Source: Nymphaea colorata (taxonomy: Eukaryota; Streptophyta; Magnoliopsida; Nymphaeales; Nymphaeaceae). From it: 64,000 nt of DNA. Below the pieces are notes generated by a model. The model saw only the letters and a program-made list of their open reading frames with translations, was not told the origin of the DNA and did no database searches. Positions 35,029 through 48,352 of this stretch are shown here, in pieces. How positions within the stretch are numbered: position 1 is the stretch's first letter; the number at the start of each line of letters is the position of its first letter. Location of the stretch: NCBI RefSeq assembly GCF_008831285.2, contig NC_045143.1:15339151-15403150 (forward strand), given 5' to 3'. Position numbers and translations under genes: made by a program.

Positions 35029-38000
35029 CACATATAACGTGTAAAGGTATTATACGGCGAAGAATTTCTCGGATATAATACGGCAAAGTTGTATATCTCA
35101 GGAATATCTCGGCAAAATTTTAAAAATTTTAAAAAATCCTGAAATTATAAAAAAATAAAATAAATCACAAATTAATTAAAAATATTAAAAAACGCGAAAG
35201 AAACACGTACAATACGTGTTTTCTAGATTCTGACATTTAAAAAAAAATGCATCTTATTGTCGTTCTATACGGCTGACTTATTTTTCATGTGTTTAAACGC
35301 ATCTTTTTCGATTAAGACGTGATGTTTGTGACAATGTATATATATACATAGGCTATGTCATATGGGTGCTTCTAAATGGCTGCCACACCCATGTCGCACC
35401 CATGTCGACGTTGGTGCTGCTGCTTTTCCGACACAGCCAAAACTGGCCATTTTAAATGTGCACATAACTAAACTATCTCTAATAAAAAAAAGTTTATTTG
35501 TAAGTATAGATAAATAAAACTACTAAACAGTTAAATAACTACGTAACAAACGATTTATACATATATACACACACACATATATACACATCATCCCTGCACC
35601 CGCACCGAAATCTTTTTGAAAAGTTGTCGCATCTGCACCCGCACCAGCTCCCACAACCCACAGCCATGTGACATAGTATATAAGTCAATGCTGCTATGTG
35701 CTAGATAGTTGCTAGATCGATAACATTTAAAAATGCATTGCTAAAATGCCATAACCGTCAATAAAGCCAACATAAACGGTCACCAACCATAAACTGTGGC
35801 TAATGGCAATCTAGTGTCGATTTTTTTAGCAACAAATTTTTAAGTTTTAACCATCCGTCAGTATCCAGCACATGATAGCATTGAATTGTGTTCTCTCACT
35901 CTCTCTCTCTCTCTATATATATATACACACACACACACACACATATCAATCAAATGCTATAGGAAGCTTTTACAAATTATAAAAGGTCCTCTTTGTGAAT
36001 TATCACAAGAAAAAAGTAAAAGGTTTTCTTTGTAAATCGTAAAAAAAAAAGGTTAAAATAAAAATTTTAAAAAAAAGAAAGAAATCCTAAGACTAAAATA
36101 TCTTGCTATTTCTCTCTTGCTCTACCCATTAATGTAAGAAAAGAAACAGCACCACCCTTGAATTCATAATTCTATGCCATTTTTCAAGACATACTATTGC
36201 TCATAGAGAAGACGATTCCAAAAACAAACTCCCAGTTCTGTGTGGACTGAATCAGAGGATAGACACAGAAGGGAACCAGGCGGACCATCAACCACGATGG
36301 AAACCAGGCGGAACATCAACCACGATGGAAACACCCAGGAAACCAGTGGAAATAGAATTTCGCAAATTTATTGGGGAAGATCCATTGAGCTGGGTGTTCA
36401 AATCAGAACAATTTTTTGAGTGTCAAGGAATCAATAGAGAGCAGAGGGTGAATCATGCAGCAGTACACTTCGAAGGATCTGCAATAAGGTGGTACCGATG
36501 GATATTGGCCCTATCAAGGGAAACCGAATTGGGAGACGCTGGTAGAAGCACTAACTGCTCGTTTTGGCCCCTGTACATAGTTGGATTACAAAGTTGAACT
36601 CTCCAAAATCAAGCAGACAGGTTCAGTAATGGAATACCAAGAGAGATTTAAAAGCATCAACAATATGGTTAAAAGGTGGTTGGTGGAAACCTTGGTGGGG
36701 GCTTTCGTAGGGGGGTTGAAGGAAGTGTTGCGAGTAGAGATGCAGGCCCAGAAACCAGGAAACCTAGCAGAGTGTTTCGAATGGGCAAAAACAGTAGAGG
36801 AGAAATATAAACGTCTCCACGTTTTAGGGCATGGATGGCAAGAGAACAGAGGGTTGGCGAAGGGACACATGAAAACAGAAAACGCTGGCAACCCCAGTCC
36901 CAACATGAAGCCCATCATCCCCAAGCCATTTGTTCGACAGTTAACGCCTGAGCAGATTAAGGAAAAGAGGCGACAAGGTATATGCTTTCACTGTGATCAG
37001 CCATTGACGCCAGGGCATGCCTGCAAGCGTTTGCACATGTACTTGGTGGAAGAAAAAGAAACCCCTAACGACACCATTGAGATAGAAGAAGAGCAAGATG
37101 GTCAGTTGGATGAAGCAGGGCAGGGCTCACCGGAGATTCGATTGCACGTGCTAGCTGGCGACGATGCACCCCAGCTAATGCGTGTGGAAGGCCGCCTGAG
37201 AGGGAGGAGGGTGAGCGTGCTGGTGGATACAGGACCCACCCACAATGTGGTGGTAGGTGATGGGAGCACCTTGAAGTGCAGAGGGAACTGCAGTCGCAAA
37301 ATATTGGAAATTCAGGGCCATTGTTTTCCCATGGCCATGGCAGGGGCCGACTTGGTAATTGGTATACAATGGTAAGAGACAGAGGCAAGGTAGTATGGGA
37401 CTTCGTGAAGATGAGAATGCATTTCAGGGACAGGGACCAAGGACAGTCCACGCTAGAAGCAGCATCACGGAAATGAATTGCAGAAGAATCAGCACTGAAA
37501 CTCATGAAAAAACATCAGCTTCGTTCTTACTGCTAGCTACGAGTAATCAAACCCTGGGTAAGCCCAATAATTGTTGCAGCAGACAGAAGTCGATGGAGTT
37601 AAACATGAATAGATAATGCAAGAGTTCCAAGAGGTGTTCTAGGCTCCAAGAGGGCTGCCTCCAAGCAGGGACAGCAATCATCGCATAATTTTGCAACCTG
37701 GTACTGCTGCTATCAAACAAAGGCCTTATAGGTATAAATTTGTCACAAAAAACGGGTTTTATTCCGAAAAAAACACGTATAAAACGTGAAAAACAAGTCA
37801 GCTGTATAAAATGTGAAAAAAACGTGTTTTAAAAAAAACGCTTATAATACCCGTATAATACCTGTATTATACGTATTATACCCGTTTTTTCCTTTTTTTT
37901 TTGTTTTTTATTAATTTTTATTTTTTTGACAATTTTCAAGATTTATTAAATGTTTTAAATTTTTAAAAAATTCGCCAAGATATTCTCGAGATATACGACT

Positions 38001-41000
38001 TTGCCATATTATACCCGAGAAATTCCTTGCCGTATAATACCCATACACGTTTTTTGTGACAATAATCAAGTGCAACGGCATGCCTTAGAGAGTATGGTGG
38101 AGATGTTGCGTAGTGGTATTATCTAGCCCCGTCACAGTCTGTCCACCTCTCCCACCTTGTTGGTGAAGAAAAACAACATAGTTGGTGCTTTTGTGTCGAT
38201 TACCGCACGCTCAATGCGGTAACTGTCAAGGATCGCTACCCAATTCCAGTTAAAGACGATCACTTGCACGAACTGCAAGGACAGATCTATTTTTCCAAGT
38301 TAGACCTGCGCTCAAGGTACCACCAGATTCGGGTGGTGGCTGATGATGTGTCCAAGACTGCATTCCTCACCTATGACGAGCATTATGAATTTGTGGTCAT
38401 GCCCTTTGGACTGACCAACGCACCTGCGACGTTCTAATCTGTGATGAACATTTTTCGCCCTTACCTGTGCAGGTTTATAGTTTTTTTTTAATATCTTGAT
38501 ATACAACAAGGAGGAAGAAGAACACTTGCAACACCTACACACACTTCTCTCTGCGTTGTAGCAGAACCAACTGAAGGCTAACATATCCAAGCGTACCTTT
38601 GGCACCACGCAGGTCTCTTGCCCGGGACATGTGATCAGCTGAGGGCAGGTGAGGATGAAAGAAAATAAAGTAGCTGCTGTGTGTGTGATTGGGTACTGTT
38701 AGAAATCAAGCAAAGGCAAAAAATGAAATCACTCAGAATTTTAACGTGGTTCGGAGTATTATTCTCCTACATCCACGATGATGCTCTCTCACCCCATTAT
38801 CGTTCGGTGAGGTTCCACTAGTATATATAGGCAATTTACATCAAATCATTCTTGGAAAGATATCTTTCCTTTGGTTTACGGATTGATTGAATCATGCGCT
38901 GGGATTGCATAATCAAGGGATTGTTGGTTTCTTCTTTCCATAATTTTCTTTCCCTTTTTATCAGCATGATTTTGTCTTCCAGATTGTACGCTCGTTTGCT
39001 CTCTCATGCTAAGATCCCCCCTCAAACTTAATGGTCTTGAACGAACGTTGCGTTTGAACCGTCCTCGAACAAAGGTATCTGTGGGGAGGGCTTTGGTGAG
39101 AGGATCCGCCAATTGATGAGAAGCGAGAATGTGTCTGACAGAGAGTTGTTTGCGGGCAACAAGATCTCGAACGAAGTGTAAATCCAGTTCAATATGTTTA
39201 CTCTTTTGATGAAGTACCGGATTCGCCGTCATATAGGTGGATATTAATGTTGTCAAACCAAAGTGTTGGTGGTTCAGAAGGACAGATGCCCATGTCTTGT
39301 AACAAGTATTTAAACCAAAGGACTGCTGCAGCAGTATTGGCGACGGTCTGGTACTCAACTTCAGTAGCGGAACGGGCGACAGTAGGTTGTTTCTTCGAAC
39401 TCCAAGAGATCAAATTGCGACCAAGGAAGATAGCATAAGCTCCCGTGGATTTACACTTCGTTCGAGATCTTGTTGCCCGCAAACAACTCTCTGTCAGACA
39501 CGTTCCGACTTCTCATCAATTGGCGGATCCTCTCACCAAAGCCCTCCCCACAGATACCTTTGTTCGAGGACGGTTCAAACTCAACGTTCGTTCAGGACCA
39601 TTGAGTTTGAGGGGGGATTTTAGCATGAGAGAGGAAACGGGCATACAATCTGGAGGACAAAATCATGCTGATGAAAAGGGAAAGAAAATTATAGAAAGAA
39701 GAAAACAATCCCTTGATTATGCAATCCCAGCGCATGAATCAATCAATCTGTAAACCAAAGGAAAGATATCTTTCCAAGAATGATTTGATGTAAATTGCCT
39801 ACATATACTAGTGGAACCTCACCCAACGATAATGAGATGAGAGAGCATCATCGTGGATGTAGAACAATACTTCGAACCACGTTAAAATTCTGAGTGATTT
39901 CATTTTTTGCCTTTGCTTGATTTCTAACAGTACCCAATCACACACACAACAGCTACTTTATTTTCTTTCATCCTCACCTGCCCTCAGCTGATCACATGTC
40001 CCGGGTAAGAGACCTGCGTAGGTGTGTGCATGAATTGACACATTTCATTGACTGCGAAAGAAAGATGTGGCCTAGTGATGGTGAGATATTGAAGGGCCCC
40101 AACAGTTTGGCAATATAGAGTGGCGTCTGAAAATGGTGTTCCAACTTTTGTCGGAGAGGAATTGGCCGGTAGTGGTGTAGAGATAGGCTTGGCACCAGTC
40201 ATATTTGTTCTAGTCAAAATGTCAATAATATACTTTTGTTGTGAGAGAAGCAAACCTTCTGACGTTGGAATGGCCTGAATACCCAAGAAGTAATGTAAGG
40301 ATCCAAGATCTTTGAGAGAGAACGCAACACTGAGACAATGAACCAACTGAGTAACTTGATCTGTAGAATTCCCGATAATTAGAATATCATCGACATAAAC
40401 CATGACAAAAATCCTAACCTGACCTCTAGTCAAGGTGAACAAGGAGTCGTCAGCATGAGGCATTTTAAACCCCATATGTAGGAGTGACTGACTGAGATGG
40501 TGATACCAAGCTCTTGGGGCTTGCTTGAGGCCATAGAGTGTTTTATGAAGTTTGCACACATAACCTAGGTGGCGTTGATCTTCAAATCCCGGGGGCTGAG
40601 CCATATAAACATCTTCAGTAAGATCCCCATGAAGAAACGCATTATTGATGTCGAGTTGTTTTATAGGTCATCGAAGAGAAGTAGTGAGAGATAAAACCGT
40701 GCGTACAGTAGCTGGCTTTACAACAGGACTGAATGTTTCAAAGTAGTCAATGCCTTCAATTTGATCATAGTCTTTGGCGACTAGCCAAGCTTTGTAGTGT
40801 TCCAAAGTTCCATCAGTTTTACGTTTAATCTTGAAGATCCATTTGCACCCGATAATGGAAAAGGTCCGGTCAAATCGAACCAAAGTCCACGTGCCATTTT
40901 GTGAAGAGCTTGCATCTCTTTTGCCATAGCCTCTTGCCAATGTAGAGTCTTGAGGGCTTGAACATAAGTTCTTGGTTCCTGGTCGGAGTAAGATTGGGTG

Positions 41001-44000
41001 ACGAGCAATGGGAAGTGGGTAGGCTGCTGAAAATGAGGATTTTGGTCTTCTCGTGCCATCTTGTGAGCGGATCATACTATGGATTCTAAGTGGGGTCACA
41101 GCTGGAGGTGGAGGAATGGCTGATTCGTCTAGTGTGAGAGGTGGAGCTGGAGTGAGAGGTGAGTCACGGGTAGGAGGGGTTTGAGATGGTGGTGGTGGGT
41201 GATTTGAGAGGGAGTTGGTTGTGGTAGGTAGCATAGGTAAACAAATTGGTAGCGGTATGGTGGTACTATGGGGATCATGGAGTGGTTTTGGTTGTTCATG
41301 AAAAGGAAAGTCTGACTCATTGAACACAACGTTTCAACTGACAATGATTTTGGAATTTTGAAGGTTGTAACAAAGATAACCCTTGTGAACATTTGAGTAT
41401 CCAAGAGAGGCGTGTTTGGAAGACTTAGGTTGAAGCTTGTGCTGACAATAAGGCTGTAAGTTTGGGTATGCGGCACAGCCAAACACTCGCAAGAATTTAT
41501 AGTTTGGAGGTTTTTGGAATAAAATTTCAAACGGGGACTTGCCTTTGAGACCTGTTGTAGGAACGCGGTTCAATACATATGTTGTTGTGCTGACAGCATC
41601 AGCCGCCTCCATGTTTAAGAAGGGAGAGGTCTGTTTCAACAATTGTGTGATGCTTCCTTTCAGCTGTGCCATTCTGTTCATGTGTATAAGGGCAAGGAAT
41701 TTTTCTTTCGATACCATGATCTTGAAAGAACTTGTTAAGAGCTGCATACTCACCACCACCGTCAAATTGGAAAATTTTAATTTTTGAATCAAAGATATTT
41801 TCAACTTTCACCTTAAACACTTTAAAAGTCTTTTCAATGTCAGACTTATATGCCATAAAATAAATCCAGGTATACTTCGAGTATTCATCTGTAAAGGAGA
41901 CATAGTATCAATATCTGTCTTTGCTAATCATGGGCGCAGGACCCCATAGATCCGAATGAACCACTTCAAGTGGTTTAGTAGCTTTGTGATCAGATAGAGT
42001 ACATGGAAGAGCATGTGATTTTCCAGATTGACAAGCATCACAAAAGTTATTGTGTTTGACATCACTCTCAAAAGGAAGTTTAAATTGTCTCAAAATAAAA
42101 TGAACATTATTCAAAGCAGTGTGTCCAAGTCTAGCATGCCATCTACTGATAGTAGTTCATTCTCCATAGAGTGCCACCTTCTCAGTTTGACACTTATTGC
42201 CTTCTGGTTGTGGGAGTTGGAGACGATAGAGGCTATTGTTACTCCTACATTGTAGGATCACCACCCCTGTACGTTGGTCCTTCACCACACAATGATTTGT
42301 AGAAAATTCAAACACAACTTGATTATCTTGCAACAAACAGCGCCAGGGATAATAAGCACCGGTTGTTATACCCCGTTCTGCTGCTTCTACCACCAGACAA
42401 TGCGCCCAATAGTCACACGAATTTGATTCAAATCTCGCGTAATCAATGACAAAAATCAACTTCAAGCGAAGATAACATGCAGATAAAAGGGTAAACTACA
42501 AGAGTAATGCACCAAATTGCTCAAAAACCCCAAATTCGATGAAAAATTGAAGAGCCAGTCACTGTGGCAGTGGAATGCCCTGTAGCACCGCCGATTTCTG
42601 CTCAAATCCGACTGTGATTGGTTTCTTCTTCAAAACAGCACCACCACGTCTCAAAAATGGTAGGAGTGTACCTTGGGTTTGGACTAATCTACTGGACTGG
42701 TCGTCTTCGCCAGATGTCGTCCGGTTGACTAGATTTTCACGCTTTATTAGGGTCTTCCGGTGGATGAGAGCTCTGATACCATGTTATAAATGAAGCAAAG
42801 GCAAAAAATGAAATCACTCAGAATTTTAACGTGGTTCGGAGTATTGTTCTCCTACATCCACGATGATGCTCTCTCACCCCATTATCGTTGGGTGAGGTTC
42901 CACTAGTATATATAGGCAATTTACATCAAATCATTCATGAAAAGATATCTTTCCTTTGGTTTACAGATTGATTGATTCATGCGCTGGGATTGCATTTTCT
43001 TTGCTTGTTTGGAAGTTTCCCTTTTCTTATTGTTGTAATCAAGGGATTGTTGATTTCTTCTTTCCTTAATTTTTTTTTCTCTTTTCATCAGCATGATTTT
43101 GTACTCCAAATTGTACGCCCGTTTGCTCTGTCATGCTAAGAGGTACAGCCCAAAACCGTGAGAGAGCTGCGGGCATTTTTAGGACTTGCGGGTTATTACC
43201 ACAAGTTTGTGTCTGGATATGGGATTATAGCTTCTCCATTAACAGCACACTAAAAAGGGGCAATTCAGATGGGAAAGCCTTTGCCAAATTGAAAGACGCT
43301 GTGACGACAGCTCCTATGTTACAGATGCCAAATTTCTAGCTACCATTTGTGGTAAAATCTGACGCTTCAAACGTGGGAGTAGGGGCTGTATTAAGTCAAG
43401 AAAAACATCTGATTTTCAGTAAGGCCATGGAAACCGCCTCCAGTGCAAAATCGACTTATGAAAGGGAACTCATGGCCATTGTTATGGAAATTATGAAATG
43501 GAGGCACTACTTATTGGGATGAAAATTCATAGTGCTGACAAACCACAATAGTTTAAGATTCTGCTTCCAACAATGAACCCTCTCACCTGTTCTCCAGCGG
43601 TGGATCTTCAAATTGATGGGCTTTGACTTAAAATGCAGTTTCGTAAGGGAAAGGGCAATGGTGCTGCCGATAGCCTGTCACGAGCAGCAGAACAGCAAGC
43701 GGAAACTACCCTGCTAGCCTTGTCAAGGGTTCAATTGGACCTATGGGAACAAATCAAGGCGTCTCACCAGCATGCTTCCTTAACTCACCGCATCAAAGAT
43801 CGATTACAGTCATCCCCTCACCAGACGTATGGGTATGAATGGAAGCATCCCTACCTATATCGCAACTGAAGGATATTTATCCCTCCTGAAACTCACCTGC
43901 CAACGATATTCCTGAATCATTTCCATACTGCTAATGCAACGGAACATGAAGGGGCTGAAGGAAAGTATCGCAGGCTGTGTCCCACCTCCTTTTGGCCAGG

Positions 44001-47000
44001 CATAAAGAGAGCCATCAGAGAATATGTTAGGACTGCTCATTTTGTGCCCCGAGTCCACCCATACACAGCCAAATCTGTGGCTAAGTCCTTACAAGACTAC
44101 ATTTTACGGTTGCATGGAATGCCACACTCCATCACTAGTGACTGTGACCCCACTCTTCTTAAGTGTATTTTGGAAGGAATATTTTCAACTACAGGGCACC
44201 AAGTTGCAAATGAGCACTGCATACCACCCCCAAACAAATGGGCAAAACAAAGGTGGTAAATAGATGCTTGGAGACTTACACTGTTTTGCAGGTCAGCGAC
44301 CAGGGTTGTGGGCAGACTATTTGTCATGGGCAGAGCTAGCCTACAACACACATTGGCATTCTTCTATAGGTATGTCTCCATTTGAAGATGTGTATGGGAG
44401 GCCACCCCAGATGTTCACAGGTACTAGCCTGGTTCAGCAAGAGAGGAAGAAGTAGACCTGCACCTGAGGTGTCGTGATGTTGTGCTTAAGGATCTCAAGG
44501 AGCATTTATCAGCTCCTCGGAACCGTATGGTGATACAATACAACTGAAGGCATAAAGACCAGCAATACAATGCTGGAGAATAAGTCTACTTGCGCAGACC
44601 AACCCAAGCAGTAGGATTCCGCCTACCTAGGGGGTACAGCAAGCTCGCCCCACGCTTTGTCAGACCTTATCAAATTAAGCGCAGGATTGGGTCCTTGGCA
44701 TGTGAACAGCAGCTTCCAGAGGGAAGAGCCATACACCCAGTCTTTCATGTATCCAAGCTTAAACCCGTCCTGCCTCTAGTGCTGAAGAGCAGGCCCACAC
44801 AGCCCCAATTCTCGACGAACATCCTTCCATGCATCCCTATAGGCGACTGGGACTCAGGAATCAGGAGTAATAGGGGAGCAGAATAAGAATGGCTCATAGA
44901 ATGGAACCATCACGACAATATCCTTAGTACTTGGGAACGGGCTGAAGACATCCAACAAAGGTTCCTAGATTTCACACCTTGAGGACAAGGTGTCGGAGAA
45001 GGAGGGACAAGTTGTTAGAGCTGGACCCAAAACCCTCGAACCGTCTTTCCCTTTTATCACATGTCATTGCATTTCCATGTTTCTATTTGGTCTTAAGTCG
45101 GGTGGCTGCCACCCTTTTTAGTCAATAGTGGGTCAGGTGAGTAGTAGCAACTAATCAGACCTGATACCCTATTTAGGGGATATATATTGAGTTTAATGGG
45201 ATTGAAAACCCTAATACAAAATACAATGTCTTGTTGAAGTTGTGCTTCTCTTGGGTGTGTGAGTGGGATTAAGCAGGGGCTATCAGGGGGGCTGTGGGGG
45301 TGTGGGGGGTTGGGTGGTCTGACTTCAAGTGTGGATTTCCTATCCATGCACGAAGGTAGAGAAGGGAGGAGAGAGAGAAGGCTGAGAGAGTGCATCAAAA
45401 CAAGGGCTTTTAAAATCTAAGATTTTTAAACCTCATATCTCATATCTGAGGTTCTAAAATCTGCCCAGATTTAAGGCCTGATGCAATCAAACACAACCTT
45501 ATGGACTCGGATATTAAAGTTGGTTTAAGTAGCCTCAAGGGGCATAGCATAACTAGTTAGCTAGAGGCGCATGAAGAGGTGTCTCTGATTTAATTCTCAT
45601 AGGTGCTATGCCCCTACCTCTTAATTGGTGGAATATGGTACCTAGGGTGTCGTGTTGTCATCACTGATGCTGATGCAGCCCAGGACACCAAAAGCAGGGA
45701 ATGAGGGGGTATTTGGGCTCTTTTCCAAGCATTGGGTTGTAACCCTCTCACTCACCTAGAAATTTGGTTTAAGTATCTCTTTTATCCTCATGTGCAACAA
45801 AGAAGATATGTTAGGTTAACCCATTGTCACATATATCGTGTATTAGTAATGTGTATCAGTAATATACAGTGAGGAATTTTTCGGGAAAAATACGGCAAAG
45901 TTGTATATCTCGAAAATATCTCGATAAAATCTCGGCAATTTTTTAAAAAATTAAAACATTTAATAAATCCTGAAAATTATAAAAAATAAAAATTAATAAA
46001 AATATGAAAATATGCGTACAAAACGCATTTTTTCACATTTTTTATTTGATAGTGTTTTTTTTTTAAAAGACACGTTTAATTGTCGTTTTATATGGCTGAC
46101 TTATTTTTTACATATTATACGCATTTTTTTTTAAAAAAAAAACGTGTTTTCTATGACAATAGGTTAACCTGACGTATTAGGAAAAACAAGAAGATATGCA
46201 GCAAATGATGCCAACAGAACTCAAGAATATAGCAAGATAGATTTTGTCTTTGGAAAAAAAAATGGTATTGTAGGCTGTAGCATAAGGTAAGGACAACTAC
46301 CAAACAAGGTCCTAGGAACGTACTTCACTTCTAGATCCACAAAGGACTACCACTACCGGCCCCTATTAGTACAAATTGGTGCAATCAAATTTTGAATTTA
46401 ACATGTCTAAATGAGGAAACTTCTAGAAAGTGGGGTTTTTTTGAGTAGATCTATTCAACACCAACTTTACTAGCCTCATTTATTGTGTAACATAAATTGG
46501 CAGAAAACCAGTTTCTCAAATTGGTATGCCTAAAAGAGGAAGATTCTTCTCATTACTGTTTGATGGAGTATGTGTTGCTTCCTACCTCATTCCACTGATA
46601 AATTGGCGCCAGCATTTTGTGTTTAATGATTCAGAAGAGGTAGATTCTGCAGAGGAAAACTCTACACTTACCATCAAATTGTAACGTGAAAGAATGTCCA
46701 CTTCCCATTCTCTTCTTGCTCGAGTGATTGCAATTTGTCTTGGTAAGAATCTTTCAATAAGAGATGTCCAGTCCCTAAAAAAGAATTTGTTTTCTTTAAG
46801 AAAAAGAAACTGTGCTTTTTTGAGTAATATAATCAAAATCAATAACAACAATCATTGAAAGAAGATACTGACGTGCATGTTTCTGGTGAAACAACAAATC
46901 CATTCTCCACGAAAATTTGTAAAGCAGAGAGCTGTGCAGCATCTTCCCGCCCAACTGGATAGTTCCCCAACATATAATCATGTTGCAACTACCAAAAAAA

Positions 47001-48321
47001 GCACCAATCATTATGTGCAACAGTGAACAGCCAATATACAAAAGAATCCCTCAAAACTTCTGAAGGTATATAACAAGATAATTATTAATTTACCTGCACA
47101 TATGATAACTGTACAAACATGGGATCTGCTATTGCATCATCTGATTCACGAAACAGCCGCTTCTTGAAAGACAATTTGCAATGCAAAATCTCCCCTTTAC
47201 TGCGATCCTTCACTGACTTGAATTCAGCAAGCAAATCCCCAATATATTTGTTGTCATCTAATGCAATGTATTCCTCTGCTACAAACAATGCAAAAGAAGT
47301 ACGCAGAAACAAGTTAAAAAGAATGTATTGTGGACAGAGCGTGTCACAAGAACAACGATTCAGATATAAGCAGACAGAATAATTACCATTTCCAGGATCT
47401 GCTGACTTAGAACCAGTCACAGTTTTACGACATTCAAACAGGCTAAAAGTTGAGTAGGCTGACAGCTTTATAATCCCAGCAAGTTCCTTAAAGCCCAAAG
47501 TTTCAAGAACACAAGAGTGAATGAGGAGAAGACGAAGAAGGCGAAATCTAGAGAGCTATGAGAAAAAGATGCTGATAGAAGAATTAAACAATAAGCCACA
47601 TCATGCTGCTTAAAAGTTAAGCAATAAGCAGCATCCAACATCCCAAACATGGCAAACTAAGAGGTGAAAAATCAAAGTACAGCAGTTGATATCTAACTGC
47701 AACTAGTTGACTCCATATGAATAACATATTAACATCATACATAATGTCAAATCTAGGGCACAAGCCAGATCTATTAGCTATTAGCCATGGACAATCAATA
47801 ACTGTTCACCAGTGCCAGTGACCCCTTCTACAGCTTTCCTAGTTGTTGGTATCCTGAGACAAGGGGGGGGGGGGGGGGGGGAGGAGGGAGCGAGAGAGAG
47901 AGAGAGAGAGGTGTATATGAGTCTATGACTAATTCGATTGGATGGTGCGCATCACTTATGGATGGTCGGTGTTGACCATAGTCACAAATAACATTTCGGA
48001 GTTTCAAATGGCGAGGTTTTTCTCTGGTATAATACGGAAAGCTTAAAAAAATGGCAAAAACACAATAAATTTTTAAAAATTTAAAAAAATAAAAAAAGGA
48101 AAAATAAAATAAGTGAGAAACTAATAACACAAACATCAAAAAAATAAGTAGATTTGCAACAAATAGAAAATAAAAAATGAAAAAAAAAGCTGTTTGGCAT
48201 TAAAACATGAAAAAAATGAAAAAAGCATGAAAAACGCATTCTTTTCATTGTTAACGTTGTTTTTTAACGCATTTTTTTAGTTTTAAATGACAATTTCATG
48301 TATCGCTTTTTTTGCGTTTTT

Positions 48322-48352
<31 letters not shown>

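Larger units (their letters stand above)
38697..43141 (-). mobile_element. Copia-2: gag-less Ty1/copia element with internal inverted duplication
   Basis: LTRs 38697-39014 and 42782-43141; 5-bp duplications GGTAC (38692-38696 and 43142-43146); primer site TGGTATCAGAGC at 42770-42781; reverse polypurine tract cccccctcaaact at 39016-39028. From the 5' LTR the element passes through a short leader directly to the GAG-pre-integrase region, so gag and protease are missing. Integrase and RT (YVDD) are recognisable. Between RT and RNase H the normal sequence is replaced by an inverted copy of the 3' end plus flanking Gypsy-1 DNA. Confidence 0.93.
36250..45400 (+). mobile_element. Gypsy-1: 5'-truncated Ty3/gypsy chromovirus with nested insertions
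   Basis: Plus-strand order gag, protease, RT, RNase H, integrase, chromodomain, followed by a polypurine tract (ggagaaggagggacaag) and a 3' LTR beginning TGTTAGAGCTGG near 45013. No matching 5' LTR is visible, so the left end is truncated. Interrupted by a TIR element at 37740-38062 and by Copia-2 at 38697-43141. Both boundaries are approximate. It lies in the FERM intron of KCBP, antisense to the gene. Confidence 0.85.

Noticed and set aside
36586-37505. Minus-strand frames of 112-146 residues opposite Gypsy-1 gag
   Set aside because: Shadow frames of the plus-strand gag/protease; no domain of their own.
39445-39753. Plus-strand 102-residue frame resembling copia RNase H end
   Set aside because: Not a separate plus-strand element: it is the inverted arm of the Copia-2 duplication.
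41129-41530. A 133-residue minus frame within Copia-2
   Set aside because: Out-of-frame shadow of the integrase/RT spacer.
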